Source of the DNA: Collimonas sp. OK412
GTDB taxonomy: Bacteria; Pseudomonadota; Gammaproteobacteria; Burkholderiales; Burkholderiaceae_D
Assembly (NCBI RefSeq): GCF_900112135.1
Contig: NZ_FOLC01000017.1
Location: 47,057 to 111,056 of the forward strand
Direction: 5' to 3'
Length of the DNA stretch: 64,000 nt
Shown here: one piece after another, positions 35,174-43,241 of the stretch
Layout: every line of letters begins with the position of its first letter
Position numbering within the stretch: position 1 is the first letter of the stretch
Translations under genes and position numbers: made by a program
The notes under the pieces: generated by a model
Seen by the model: only the letters and a program-made list of their open reading frames with translations
Databases searched by the model: none
What the model was told of the DNA's origin: nothing

Positions 35174-35881
35174 TCAATTAGCCGGCCTGAACTGCAAGTC
35201 CACGCTAAAGCGATGCGTCTCTTGATCTGCTGTGAACTGCTCCGGAAAGCCGGGAAACGACGCCCGGCTGACAGTCTTGCGTGCTGCTTCGTCGAGTAAT
35301 GTCGAGTTCGATGATTGTTCAATGCCGCAATCCACCAGAGATCCGTCGCGCCGTAACACGAACCAGATCTTCACCGTGCCTTCGGGCCGCAGCTGGCTCG
35401 CTTCACGACCGCTCGGATAACGTTTTATCGAATTCAGGTAGCTTCGGATCCGTGCGATGTATTCGCCATCGACGTTCGGCTTGGCGGCAACAACCGGCGC
35501 CGGCTCAGGCGGCTTCAAAGGCGAGGCCGGCTCGGCTGCCGCCGCCGGCGCTTGCAGCGCTGGCGCAGGCGTCGCTATCGGACTCGCTGGCGTTGGCGGC
35601 TGCAGGGCATGCGCTGGTTCCGGCTGGACTTGCTTTGGCGGCTGCGGCGGCAGGGGTGGCTGCGGCCGTTGCGGCGCCGCCGCTTCCTGCCTTGCTTCCG
35701 TTTTCGGCGATACCGGCGCCGGTACCGGTGCAGGCATTTCGACCAGCTCCAGCTTGATCGGCTCGTCGTATTTCGGTTTAAGCGGACGCACGGTGCTGAT
35801 CATCCCGAACAGCAGAAAGACCAGCAGCGAGGCCGATGGCAAGGCTGCGATCATATTCCTGTTGACATAAAACATGGACAT
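35174..35881 (-). CDS. tonB: TonB energy-transducing protein
   Basis: 235 aa. One N-terminal transmembrane helix (about 10-28, MIAALPSASLLVFLLFGMI), a long Pro/Ala-rich periplasmic linker (about 48-135) and a C-terminal TonB domain (about 140-235) with YPSGREASQLRPEGTVKIWF. It transfers energy from ExbBD to the receptor encoded next. The gene begins three bases after the exbD stop. Presence of its own TonB set makes this uptake operon self-contained. Confidence 0.9.
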   Translation of the reverse strand: MSMFYVNRNMIAALPSASLLVFLLFGMISTVRPLKPKYDEPIKLELVEMPAPVPAPVSPKTEARQEAAAPQRPQPPLPPQPPKQVQPEPAHALQPPTPASPIATPAPALQAPAAAAEPASPLKPPEPAPVVAAKPNVDGEYIARIRSYLNSIKRYPSGREASQLRPEGTVKIWFVLRRDGSLVDCGIEQSSNSTLLDEAARKTVSRASFPGFPEQFTADQETHRFSVDLQFRPAN

Positions 35882-35884
35882 GGC

Positions 35885-36298
35885 TTACTTCCGTTTTGTC
35901 ACAAATGAGATCGCTTCAAAACCCTTGCCCTTGAGGGTATCCATCAGGTCTATGACATGCTGAAACTCAACCTTTTGATCGGCATTGACGAGCAGCACCA
36001 GCTTCTTTTTTGGTTCTTTCGCCTCGAGCAATTTCAGGCGTGAAACCAGGCTTTCGGCAGTAACCGCCTGCCCTTCCAGCTGCATTTCGGCGGATGCGGT
36101 CAGGGTGATGCGGGCCAGATTCTGGGTCTGCAGATCCTTGGCGGTGGACGACGACGGCAACGCTGTCTTCACGCCCAAGGCCGGAATCACGTTTAAGCTC
36201 AACAGCACGAAAAAAACCAGCAGGAACATCATGACGTCGATCATTGGGATGATCTCGATGCGGGCCTTGCGGTTTTCAGGCTCTTCCCATTTACGCAT
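35885..36298 (-). CDS. exbD: ExbD/TolR-family protein
   Basis: 137 aa. The single transmembrane helix with the conserved Asp is seen in EIIPMIDVMMFLLVFFVLL (about 14-33); the remainder is the periplasmic domain, including LVLLVNADQKVEFQHVIDLMD. It forms the proton-driven motor with ExbB. It sits between the permease and tonB with short gaps, within the nucleoside operon. Confidence 0.92.
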   Translation of the reverse strand: MRKWEEPENRKARIEIIPMIDVMMFLLVFFVLLSLNVIPALGVKTALPSSSTAKDLQTQNLARITLTASAEMQLEGQAVTAESLVSRLKLLEAKEPKKKLVLLVNADQKVEFQHVIDLMDTLKGKGFEAISFVTKRK

Positions 36299-36320
36299 AG
36301 CGGCAACTCTCTTTATTTGT

Positions 36321-37664
36321 TTAATTAATTGAATGTCGTAAAACCAGGTACAGCACCAACACGGCGTCCAGCGCCAGCACGGCCAGCGTCACCTTTTGCG
36401 GACGACGTAGTGCGGCGGCAACCAGCGTGTACGCAAAACAGCCGAATGCCATGCCTGCCATCAGGTCGGTGGTTAAAACAGTGACCAGCGTCATCAATAG
36501 CGGCGGCAGGCTGGCTTCGAGACGCGAGAGATCGATTTCGCGGAATCCCTCCATCATCAGCAATCCAACCAGCACGAGTACCGGGGCCGTGGCTTGCACC
36601 GGAACAATCGTGATCAACGGCGCTAAAAATATGCTCAGTGCAAACAGGACCGCTACCGTCACTCCCATCAAGCCGGTGCGCCCGCCCGACTCGACGCCGG
36701 CGACCGATTCGACATAGGCGGTGACAGTGGAGGTGCCGACCGCCGCGCCGACCACGCTGGCCAGCGCATCCGATGCAAACGCCGCCCGCGCGTCCGGGAG
36801 ATTGCCGGATGCCGTCAACAAGTTGGCGCGCCTGGTTACCCCAAACAGGGTTGCGGTGCCGGCAAAAAATTCCGACAGCAGGAAATAAAGCGTGACCGGC
36901 AAGAGCAAATGGAACTTCGACAGGAATTCGTGGAAATCGAACGCGCCAATCAGGTCTGTCTTGAATGCCGGCATGGCGACCATATGGTCTGGCCACACCG
37001 TGAGCACTTTACCGTCGGCGCCGTGTATGAACGAGCCGGCTATCGTGATGGCGATAATCGATATCAGCAGCGCGCCCGGAACCCGCCGTCCAGCCAGCAG
37101 CGGCGTTGCCACGATGCCGCCCAACGCCAGCAAGGCAGCAGGGTCGCCGAGATTCCCGAACCCTGCGATAGAACCGGGAACCGCCACCACCAGGCCGGCG
37201 CTTTTCAGTCCCAGATATGCGACAAAGGCGCCGATAGAACATTGCATGCCAAGTTTTATCGGCTCCGGAAACGCCGCGATGATGCGTTCGCGCCAGCGCG
37301 TCAGCGATAGCACCAGGAAGATGATGGCATTCAAAAACACCATGGTCAGCCCGGTCTGCCACGACACGCCCATCTGCCCTACCAGTATCTGAGCGAACAC
37401 GATGTTGGTGCCCATGCCGGGCGCGAGCGCAATCGGCAAATTCGCCCACAGAGCCATGATCAGGGTGCCGGCCACCGCCGAGACGACGGTGGCCAGCAGC
37501 AAGCCCTGCTTATCCATGCCTGTCGAGGATAAAATCATCGGGTTGACGACAACGATGTAACTCATCGCGGCAAAGGTCGTCATGCCGGCGATCATTTCAC
37601 GGCCGACAGTCGTACCGCGACTATGCAGGTGAAAAAATCGATCAAGGAGCCGGTGAATTTTCAA
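36321..37664 (-). CDS. NCS2-family purine permease (AzgA-like)
   Basis: 447 aa with about 12 or more membrane segments. The N-terminal signature GREMIAGMTTFAAMSYIVVV (about 21-40) and MGTNIVFAQ are typical of AzgA-type adenine/guanine/hypoxanthine transporters in the inner membrane. A TTG at 37664 is used as start, since no ATG precedes the signature; the ribosome-binding site is weak. In this operon it would bring in the free base released by the periplasmic hydrolase. Confidence 0.87.
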   Translation of the reverse strand: MKIHRLLDRFFHLHSRGTTVGREMIAGMTTFAAMSYIVVVNPMILSSTGMDKQGLLLATVVSAVAGTLIMALWANLPIALAPGMGTNIVFAQILVGQMGVSWQTGLTMVFLNAIIFLVLSLTRWRERIIAAFPEPIKLGMQCSIGAFVAYLGLKSAGLVVAVPGSIAGFGNLGDPAALLALGGIVATPLLAGRRVPGALLISIIAITIAGSFIHGADGKVLTVWPDHMVAMPAFKTDLIGAFDFHEFLSKFHLLLPVTLYFLLSEFFAGTATLFGVTRRANLLTASGNLPDARAAFASDALASVVGAAVGTSTVTAYVESVAGVESGGRTGLMGVTVAVLFALSIFLAPLITIVPVQATAPVLVLVGLLMMEGFREIDLSRLEASLPPLLMTLVTVLTTDLMAGMAFGCFAYTLVAAALRRPQKVTLAVLALDAVLVLYLVLRHSIN

Positions 37665-37734
37665 AGGTTTCTCGCACGGGTGAGGATTGATGTATGGCTT
37701 ACAGGTTGACTAACAACTCGGCTGATGGCTCGGC

Positions 37735-38391
37735 TTATCGGTCAAAGACTTGCCGGCAAATCGCCGTGCACTTTTCAAGATCGAATTGATCGCCGGTACG
37801 CACGCCAGACTCCATGTCGATCCAGTACGCAACTTGCGACGCTACCGGGAAGGCATCCAGCAGCGCGGCAATGTTGGTGGAGGAAAAACCGCCCGAATAT
37901 CCGCACAGCGGATGGTCGGCGTCCAGCGGCGGCCATATTTTTGGCTGAACGCCGGTGCCGAAGGACAGGTCGTACAGCCAATCCACGCGCGTATCCGACG
38001 GGAAGTCGCCCTGGCACTGCAGCGCCGCACGCATGCCGTAACGCGCGGCGTAGGTATGGCTGTTCTGTATTTCGATATCGCTGCTGCCGAGGAAACCATG
38101 GTTGATCTGAATCCGCGCAAAACCTGCCAGATCGAGTTCCGGCGATTGCCCCGCCACGATCGCGCGCGCGGCCGGGCCACATACGTGCGCCGACAGGCGC
38201 AAACCGGAACAGCGGATAGCTTGCCGTACATCGCCGGCCGGAAATCTTGGCTGACCTTCGCGTGTTTCATCAAACAAGACTCCCCATTCGACCGGATAAC
38301 GTGCGGCAAGCGCTTGCATGCCTGGTATCAGGTCGACGCAATCCACTCCTGTGAAAGTAATGAAAGCTGGAGATTTTTTTATAGGCGTCAT
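37735..38391 (-). CDS. TrpF-like TIM-barrel protein of unknown function
   Basis: 218 aa. The strand order and C-terminal motif resemble phosphoribosylanthranilate isomerase: FITFTGVD near residue 11, LCGYSGGFSSTNIAALLDA near 162 (phosphate-binding Gly loop position) and WIDMESGVRTGDQFDLEK near 188. The canonical TrpF active-site Cys and Asp are not obvious, and no trp genes are nearby. Next to a sugar kinase and nucleoside hydrolase it may act on a ribose-phosphate compound (inference). Start ATG at 38391; ribosome-binding site weak. Confidence 0.55.
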   Translation of the reverse strand: MTPIKKSPAFITFTGVDCVDLIPGMQALAARYPVEWGVLFDETREGQPRFPAGDVRQAIRCSGLRLSAHVCGPAARAIVAGQSPELDLAGFARIQINHGFLGSSDIEIQNSHTYAARYGMRAALQCQGDFPSDTRVDWLYDLSFGTGVQPKIWPPLDADHPLCGYSGGFSSTNIAALLDAFPVASQVAYWIDMESGVRTGDQFDLEKCTAICRQVFDR

Positions 38392-38413
38392 GAAAATTCC
38401 GTTAGTGGGTTAA

Positions 38414-38476
38414 GTTGAATAATTAGGTTGAGTAATTAGGTTGAATAACTGAGTTAATTAATTGAGTTGAATAAGG
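38414..38476. repeat. Five-fold 13-bp tandem repeat
   Basis: Units GTTGAATAATTAG, GTTGAGTAATTAG, GTTGAATAACTGA, GTTAATTAATTGA and a partial GTTGAATAAGG lie end to end in the gap between the kinase gene and the TrpF-like gene. Confidence 0.75.
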
Positions 38477-38493
38477 CAGGAGAATTAGCCATA

Positions 38494-39447
38494 TCAATAA
38501 TCGAACGATTGATCAGCGGCGGCCAGCAACGCTGACACCGCCTCGCGATCGGGCAGGCCGGAGCGTGCCCCGACTGCCGTCACCGAGATGCATGCAGCGG
38601 CACAGGCAAAGCGCGTCGCCTGCATCAGCGAGCGGCCCTCCAGCAGCGCTGCGATAAACGCGCCGTTGAAGCAATCGCCGGCGCCGGTGGTATCGACGAC
38701 CTGCGCTCGAAAGGCGGATTGCTCGACCGTCTGCTGACGACTGACCGCTATGGCGCCGGCGGCCCCGCGCGTCACCACGATCACCTCCGGGCCGCGCTCA
38801 AGCAGCGTGCGAACGTTGGCGGCCGTGAGGGGGTTTTTCACGATGTCCGAGAAGCTCTGCTCGTTCATGAACACCAGGTCGGACAAGGCCAGCAGCGCGT
38901 CGAGACGAGCCGGCCCATTCACCATCGCCGCTTCAATGTCAATCGAAACCGCCGTGCCTGTGCCATGCGCCAGTTTGCTCAGTTCAAAAAATTCCTCGAG
39001 ATCGTAGGGCATCGCATGCACCACACGGCTGTCGACCAGAGCTTGCGATATGGTTTTCGGATCCAGTACCGGGCCAGGCATCGGTTCATACACCACCGCC
39101 TTTTCGCCGCATTTATCCAGCATGATCAGTGCATTGGCCGAAACTTTTCCGGGCATGTTGCGCAGATAGGCCGTCGATACGCCGGCGCGCTGAAATTCCG
39201 ACCGCAAGAACTCGCCTGCCGCATCGTCGCCTGTCCGGCCGTAGCTTGCTGCGGGTATGCGCAGGCGGCTGGCGGCGCACGCAACATTGGCGACGGTGCC
39301 GCCGGCAAACGAATCGAGCCGCCGCCCAAGGCATTTCTGATCCGCTCTTGGCACTGTGTCGACCGCGATAACCGTATCCAGGTTGGGATCGCCAAATGCC
39401 AGCAGTCCAAATCGGCGCGCATCGTTGTTTCTCAGGATATGGATCAT
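38494..39447 (-). CDS. PfkB/ribokinase-family carbohydrate kinase
   Basis: 317 aa. The N-terminal sugar-binding region shows GDPNLDTVIAVD and FAGGTVANVACAASRL (about 18-60); the C-terminal signature DTTGAGDCFNGAFIAALLEG (about 245) carries the catalytic Asp and anion hole. The family phosphorylates ribose, nucleosides or related sugars with ATP. The start overlaps the hydrolase stop (ATGA), indicating coupling. It is the likely cytoplasmic step for the sugar or nucleoside brought in by this system. Confidence 0.88.
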   Translation of the reverse strand: MIHILRNNDARRFGLLAFGDPNLDTVIAVDTVPRADQKCLGRRLDSFAGGTVANVACAASRLRIPAASYGRTGDDAAGEFLRSEFQRAGVSTAYLRNMPGKVSANALIMLDKCGEKAVVYEPMPGPVLDPKTISQALVDSRVVHAMPYDLEEFFELSKLAHGTGTAVSIDIEAAMVNGPARLDALLALSDLVFMNEQSFSDIVKNPLTAANVRTLLERGPEVIVVTRGAAGAIAVSRQQTVEQSAFRAQVVDTTGAGDCFNGAFIAALLEGRSLMQATRFACAAACISVTAVGARSGLPDREAVSALLAAADQSFDY

Positions 39448-40571
39448 TGCGCTTGCGCTCTTTCGCTATTCACGGTTTGGGGGCGAGTCAGGAGATCGAC
39501 AGTCAATTGTTCGAAACGCGGCACATCGATTTCTTGAATCACCAGTACCGGCCGTTCGCCGAGTCGCGGACCTTTTCCCAAGGCCCAGCTCAGGGTGTTG
39601 CCATAACCGGCGGTAAAACTGGTATCGACGTCGACCAGCATGGTCGAGCTTGCTTTCACGATGCCGGGGTCGATCCACACCATCGCCGCCAATTCATCCC
39701 ACATTGGAAACGGCTGCCCATACTGTCCGATATAGCTTGCGAAGGGAGTCTTTCCGTTCGCAATCCGAGCCAGCAGCTCGGGCCGGAACATTGTTGCAGT
39801 GGTCGGATCAACGGGAACCTGCAGCACCTTTTTCCACGGCTCATGCAGCACTATCGAGGCAGCTTCGGGATCCCAGCGCAGATTGAATTCAAGCCGGGTG
39901 TTATGCCGATATTCGTCAGCGAATGCATTGGCCGCGGGAACCGGGCGGAAACTCCCTCCCATGAAAACCAGTTCCTTGGCGAGCGAGGAGAATGAGGAAT
40001 CAAGGCGAGCCGCCACGGCCAGGTCGGTTAGCGGACCAGCCGCCCAAATCGTCACCTGTCCCGGGAATTCATGCACCTTGCGAATCATGAAATCGACGCC
40101 GGGTTCCGCCGCCGGCTTTATCGCAGCCATTCCTTCAGGCAGTGCGGGAACCACATAAGGATCGGCATGACGTTTTTTGTCGATAGGTTTCGACCATGCG
40201 CCCTTATATGACAATTCCCCGTACAGGCTTTCCCAGCGCTGCGTTTTCTCGGCACTGTTCAGCAACGGAAATACCGTCCCGGCATACACCGGAACCTCGG
40301 GACGACCGGCAATCTCCAATAAACGCAATGTGTGCTGGATGTTTTCGTCGCGCCAGCCATCACCGCTGCCGACCACGATGCCTAGCACATCGACGTCTGA
40401 CGCCTGCAATAGCATCAGTATCGATTGCATATTGCTGCCGCCTGGCCCATACGCGTCCTGGCTGATAATCAGCTTGCGCCTGCCAGCATCGGCGTTCGCG
40501 GGCAACGCCAATATCGCCATCGCAAGCGGCGCCATCAGCCAGAGCAATACCCGATCTAAAGTTGTTTTCAT
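39444..40571 (-). CDS. Periplasmic nucleoside hydrolase-like protein with divergent active site
   Basis: 375 aa from the ATG at 40571; a GTG 12 codons upstream is less likely because the signal peptide starts at this Met (KTTLDRVLLWLMAPLAMA, cleavage near NADA). The fold of inosine-uridine hydrolases is recognisable (VLGIVVGSGDGWRDENIQHTL, WAAGPLTDLAVAARL, DELAAMVWIDPG). The family's calcium-binding DxDxxxDD becomes QDAYGPGGSN, and the His before the late Asp is Trp (MWDELA). Activity may therefore be altered or lost. First gene of the operon. Confidence 0.8.
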   Translation of the reverse strand: MKTTLDRVLLWLMAPLAMAILALPANADAGRRKLIISQDAYGPGGSNMQSILMLLQASDVDVLGIVVGSGDGWRDENIQHTLRLLEIAGRPEVPVYAGTVFPLLNSAEKTQRWESLYGELSYKGAWSKPIDKKRHADPYVVPALPEGMAAIKPAAEPGVDFMIRKVHEFPGQVTIWAAGPLTDLAVAARLDSSFSSLAKELVFMGGSFRPVPAANAFADEYRHNTRLEFNLRWDPEAASIVLHEPWKKVLQVPVDPTTATMFRPELLARIANGKTPFASYIGQYGQPFPMWDELAAMVWIDPGIVKASSTMLVDVDTSFTAGYGNTLSWALGKGPRLGERPVLVIQEIDVPRFEQLTVDLLTRPQTVNSERAQAQ

Positions 40572-40673
40572 TTCCAGACTTTCAATGTTGATCACCGATG
40601 CAAGCACAGGCCGACTTTTCGACGCATGGACACATGGCGCATATCAGCGACATCAGCAATATCCATGCCAAGA

Positions 40674-40685
40674 TGGTACGAACCA
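40674..40685. promoter_or_regulatory. GntR-type operator, proximal
   Basis: TGGTACGAACCA, one base off the perfect palindrome found at 42284-42295. About 100 bp upstream of the nucleoside-hydrolase-like gene. Confidence 0.65.
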
Positions 40686-40782
40686 CTTACTCTGATAAAT
40701 ATTAAATAATCCAATAGAGCGATATATATGAACATCATAGGCACGGGTAAAGCATACAAGACAAATATGACATTATCATGAC

Positions 40783-40794
40783 TGGTACGAACCA
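40783..40794. promoter_or_regulatory. GntR-type operator, distal
   Basis: A second TGGTACGAACCA, 109 bp from the proximal copy. Paired operators this far apart suggest repression by looping. Confidence 0.65.
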
Positions 40795-41001
40795 TTGTCA
40801 GCACACATGGTGTTTTGTGACAATATTTGTGCATGGACGATCATGACCGCACCATTGCCGGGCATCGTTATGAAAAAGATAGAGCAGGAGGAAAGAGAGG
40901 GTCGAACCTGGAAAATGCTGCGGCTGTGCTTACTTACTTGTGGACTTGCACAGCCGTATTTTCCTGGAAAGGATATGAAGAAGAGGGTAAAACTACAGCA
41001 C

Positions 41002-41020
41002 CCGCGCCAGACAGGCGCGG
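41002..41020 (-). terminator. Probable terminator of the phytase-like gene
   Basis: CCGCGCC and GGCGCGG form a 7-bp GC stem around AGACA, ten bases past the stop; on the minus strand GTGCTGTAGTTTTA follows. The T-run is weak. Confidence 0.5.
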
Positions 41021-41030
41021 CAAGGAATTG

Positions 41031-42212
41031 TCAGCGCGCCTGCTTCGGTATCACTTCAAACGCAAGCAACTGCGTTACCTGCGTCGCGTTGAAGTTATTG
41101 TCCGAAACCAGCACCAGGCTATTGTGACCGTTGGCCAGCAGCGGTCCCCATGCGATACCTTCCAGATTATCTACATACGGAAGATTGCTTTCATTCAAAT
41201 TCAAGATCAAATGCTTTTTTGCAGGCCGATAGGCTGCGCCTTGCAATGACGCAATCCGGCTGATATCGCTTGCCTCGCTGACATCCATTTCATAGATGCG
41301 AATATAGAATTTGAATACGCCTTCGCTATTTTGAATGCCCGCGCGCTCCAGCATGAGCAATTGGTGGTCGTTTATTGCCAGAATTTCGGATACGCCGTTG
41401 TCGGCATATTTACCGGCCGGGGCAAAAGGAATGGCATCGACCGGATAAGCATATTGTCCAAGCAGCTTGCCGCCGCGCGTGTATTTGGTGATTCGCGCTA
41501 CCGCACCAGCCTGTACGCTGGCCAGCGGACCATCCTGGTACAAGGGAGCTTCCATTCCGACCCACAGGTAGCTGCCGTCCGGCGAAAAACTCAATCCTTC
41601 AAAAGAGAGGTTGTCGCGCGGCCCGAGTTCTTGATCCGTCGCGATCCGAAACATCGGCGCCAGCGGCAGCGACGCCAGATAAGCTCCGTCGCTGCTTGCC
41701 TGCTTGACAAAAGGTCCCATCCCCAGCTTGCGATAGCCTTCACTGGAATACCAGATGCTGCTGTCTTGCGGATCGAAACGGATCGACTCGATGTCCGGCA
41801 CCTCGCCGCCAAGCCCCCTGCCGCGCCGGGAAAAATCAGCCACGCCGGGATAGAGGCTGCCGTCGGCCTGCCTGAAATAGGTAACGCCGGTCAGGTTGAC
41901 AGCATGAAAGCCCTCGCTATCATAGTCCAGGCTGGCGCTATAAAAGCGCGCCGGATTGACTTCCGAACGGTCATCGCTTTCCATTACCCAGCTATTCGTT
42001 CGCGGATCATAGTCAATTCCGGACAAACCGCCGACAATGCTTCCCCTGAATGGATAGTCCAAGGGGATGCGCTGCTCGCCAATGAAGCGCAGACTGGCAA
42101 CACTGCGGCCGGCAGACGCCTGCTGCAGGTGATCGCCATCGATGCTGGCACAGGCTGCGCAAAGCAACACCAAGGACAGGCACGCGCTTGATGATATATT
42201 TTTGATCAGCAT
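41031..42212 (-). CDS. Exported phytase-like esterase family protein
   Basis: 393 aa from the ATG at 42212. Signal sequence LSLVLLCAACAS suggests export, possibly as a lipoprotein with Cys near residue 19. The body matches the family described as esterase-like activity of phytase: GGLSGIDYDPRTNSWVMESDD near 60, FSFEGLSFSPDGSYLWVG-type strand near 195 and NLEGIAWGPLLANGHNSLVLVSDNN near 360. Substrate unknown; a phosphate ester of a nucleotide would suit the neighbourhood. It is divergent from gntR and shares its operator region. Confidence 0.75.
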   Translation of the reverse strand: MLIKNISSSACLSLVLLCAACASIDGDHLQQASAGRSVASLRFIGEQRIPLDYPFRGSIVGGLSGIDYDPRTNSWVMESDDRSEVNPARFYSASLDYDSEGFHAVNLTGVTYFRQADGSLYPGVADFSRRGRGLGGEVPDIESIRFDPQDSSIWYSSEGYRKLGMGPFVKQASSDGAYLASLPLAPMFRIATDQELGPRDNLSFEGLSFSPDGSYLWVGMEAPLYQDGPLASVQAGAVARITKYTRGGKLLGQYAYPVDAIPFAPAGKYADNGVSEILAINDHQLLMLERAGIQNSEGVFKFYIRIYEMDVSEASDISRIASLQGAAYRPAKKHLILNLNESNLPYVDNLEGIAWGPLLANGHNSLVLVSDNNFNATQVTQLLAFEVIPKQAR

Positions 42213-42275
42213 GAATATGGCAATCCGAATGTGAGGGGGAGAAGATGTCCGGCAGCTTAAAGGAAATTTCGATTG

Positions 42276-42304
42276 TTGACAATTGGTACGTACCATCATA
42301 CCAT
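42276..42304 (+). promoter_or_regulatory. gntR promoter with operator in the spacer
   Basis: TTGACA at 42276-42281, a 17-base spacer and TACCAT at 42299-42304. The operator TGGTACGTACCA fills 42284-42295, so bound repressor would block RNA polymerase. The ATG follows within about ten bases, implying a very short or absent leader. Confidence 0.55.
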
Positions 42305-42312
42305 GGGATGAT

Positions 42313-43062
42313 ATGATGAAAATTGACGATACAACAGCGCTAACCCTGCCCCGCTACAAATGGCTTGCCAATATTATCGGCACCACCATCAGCCAAGGCC
42401 TGCTCGCTGACAACCAGGCATTGCCTTCCGAGCGCGAACTGGCGGAGCGCTACGAGGTCAGTCGCGATACCGTCCGCAAAGCGGTGCGCTATATGGAGGA
42501 GCGCGGCATAATTTATAGCGGACACGGCCGCGGCACTTTTGTGGCGCCGGCCATCGTGCGCGGAACCACGCGCTTTATTGACAGCTTTTCGCAAGATGCA
42601 AGTAACCGGGGCAGCGTCCCAGGCCAGCGCGTCCTGAACGTCGAGCCGGTTGCTGCATCGATGGCGATTGCAGGCCTGCTGAACGTGAGGCCGGGCGATC
42701 CCTTGATCCGCGTGCATCGGATCCGCCTGATGGACAATGTTCCGGTTGGTTTGCACGACGCCTATTTCGTATTGCCGCCGGGAGCAAAATTGACACTCTC
42801 CCAGATCGAGCGAGCCGGCTCCTTATACAAGCTGTTGACTGAAAAATTCGGCTTTACTCCTGCCGAGGCGGTCGAAAATCTCAGTGCCGGCGCCGCCGAA
42901 CAGGAAGATGCGCGTTTATTGGGCATTCAAAAAGCGGATCCATTGCTTATTTGCGAAAGAGTCACCTTGTCGGATCGCCGGGAACCTATTGAATATTGCT
43001 TGATGAAATATTTATCGAGCTATCGCTATAAAACACGCATCGCAAAACGCAGCGGCGATTGA
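42313..43062 (+). CDS. GntR-family regulator, HutC type with UTRA domain
   Basis: 249 aa from ATG 42313 (or 42316). N-terminal winged helix about 10-75 with LPSERELAERYEVSRDTVRK and GIIYSGHGRGTFV; C-terminal UTRA ligand domain about 95-245 (VRPGDPLIRVHRIRL, LLICERVTLSD). Codons before 42313 overlap the operator and are not part of the gene. It most likely represses itself, the phytase-like gene and the nucleoside operon through TGGTACGWACCA sites, relieved by a nucleoside-derived effector (inference). Confidence 0.87.
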   Translation: MMKIDDTTALTLPRYKWLANIIGTTISQGLLADNQALPSERELAERYEVSRDTVRKAVRYMEERGIIYSGHGRGTFVAPAIVRGTTRFIDSFSQDASNRGSVPGQRVLNVEPVAASMAIAGLLNVRPGDPLIRVHRIRLMDNVPVGLHDAYFVLPPGAKLTLSQIERAGSLYKLLTEKFGFTPAEAVENLSAGAAEQEDARLLGIQKADPLLICERVTLSDRREPIEYCLMKYLSSYRYKTRIAKRSGD

Positions 43063-43142
43063 TTTTTCGCTTGCTTGTAAAACATTCCTGACTGTCTTTT
43101 GTACAGCATGACAACGCCCTTGCCCGGTCGCGCCTGACAAAC

Positions 43143-43225
43143 GCAGCTAAGTGGGGTCAGAGTGAACTTTCTGCGCGCCTTTTGCAGAAACTTCACTCTG
43201 ACCCCAGATGACTCTTTCTGCGCTA
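43143..43225. repeat. REP-like repeat, locus B (single hairpin)
   Basis: The hairpin at 43151-43207 is nearly identical to the reverse complement of 30071-30128. Its left flank (CAGCTAAGTGGGG) matches the inner side and its right flank (CCCCAGATGACTCTTTC) the outer side of locus A, as if the middle of a composite unit had been deleted by recombination between its two hairpins. Confidence 0.85.
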
Positions 43226-43241
43226 TGCCACAGATCTCTGC

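Larger units (their letters stand above)
40572..41030. other. Promoter region of the nucleoside operon
   Basis: 459 bp with no convincing gene. It contains two TGGTACGAACCA operators, an ATTGTCA/TGACAAT inverted repeat (40794-40800 and 40818-40824) next to the second operator, an AT-rich stretch likely to hold the operon promoter, and the terminator of the phytase-like gene. Confidence 0.6.

Noticed and set aside
40795..41249. Plus-strand frames of 110 and 140 codons
   Set aside because: They start at or near the operator, lack coding character and run into the phytase-like gene on the opposite strand.
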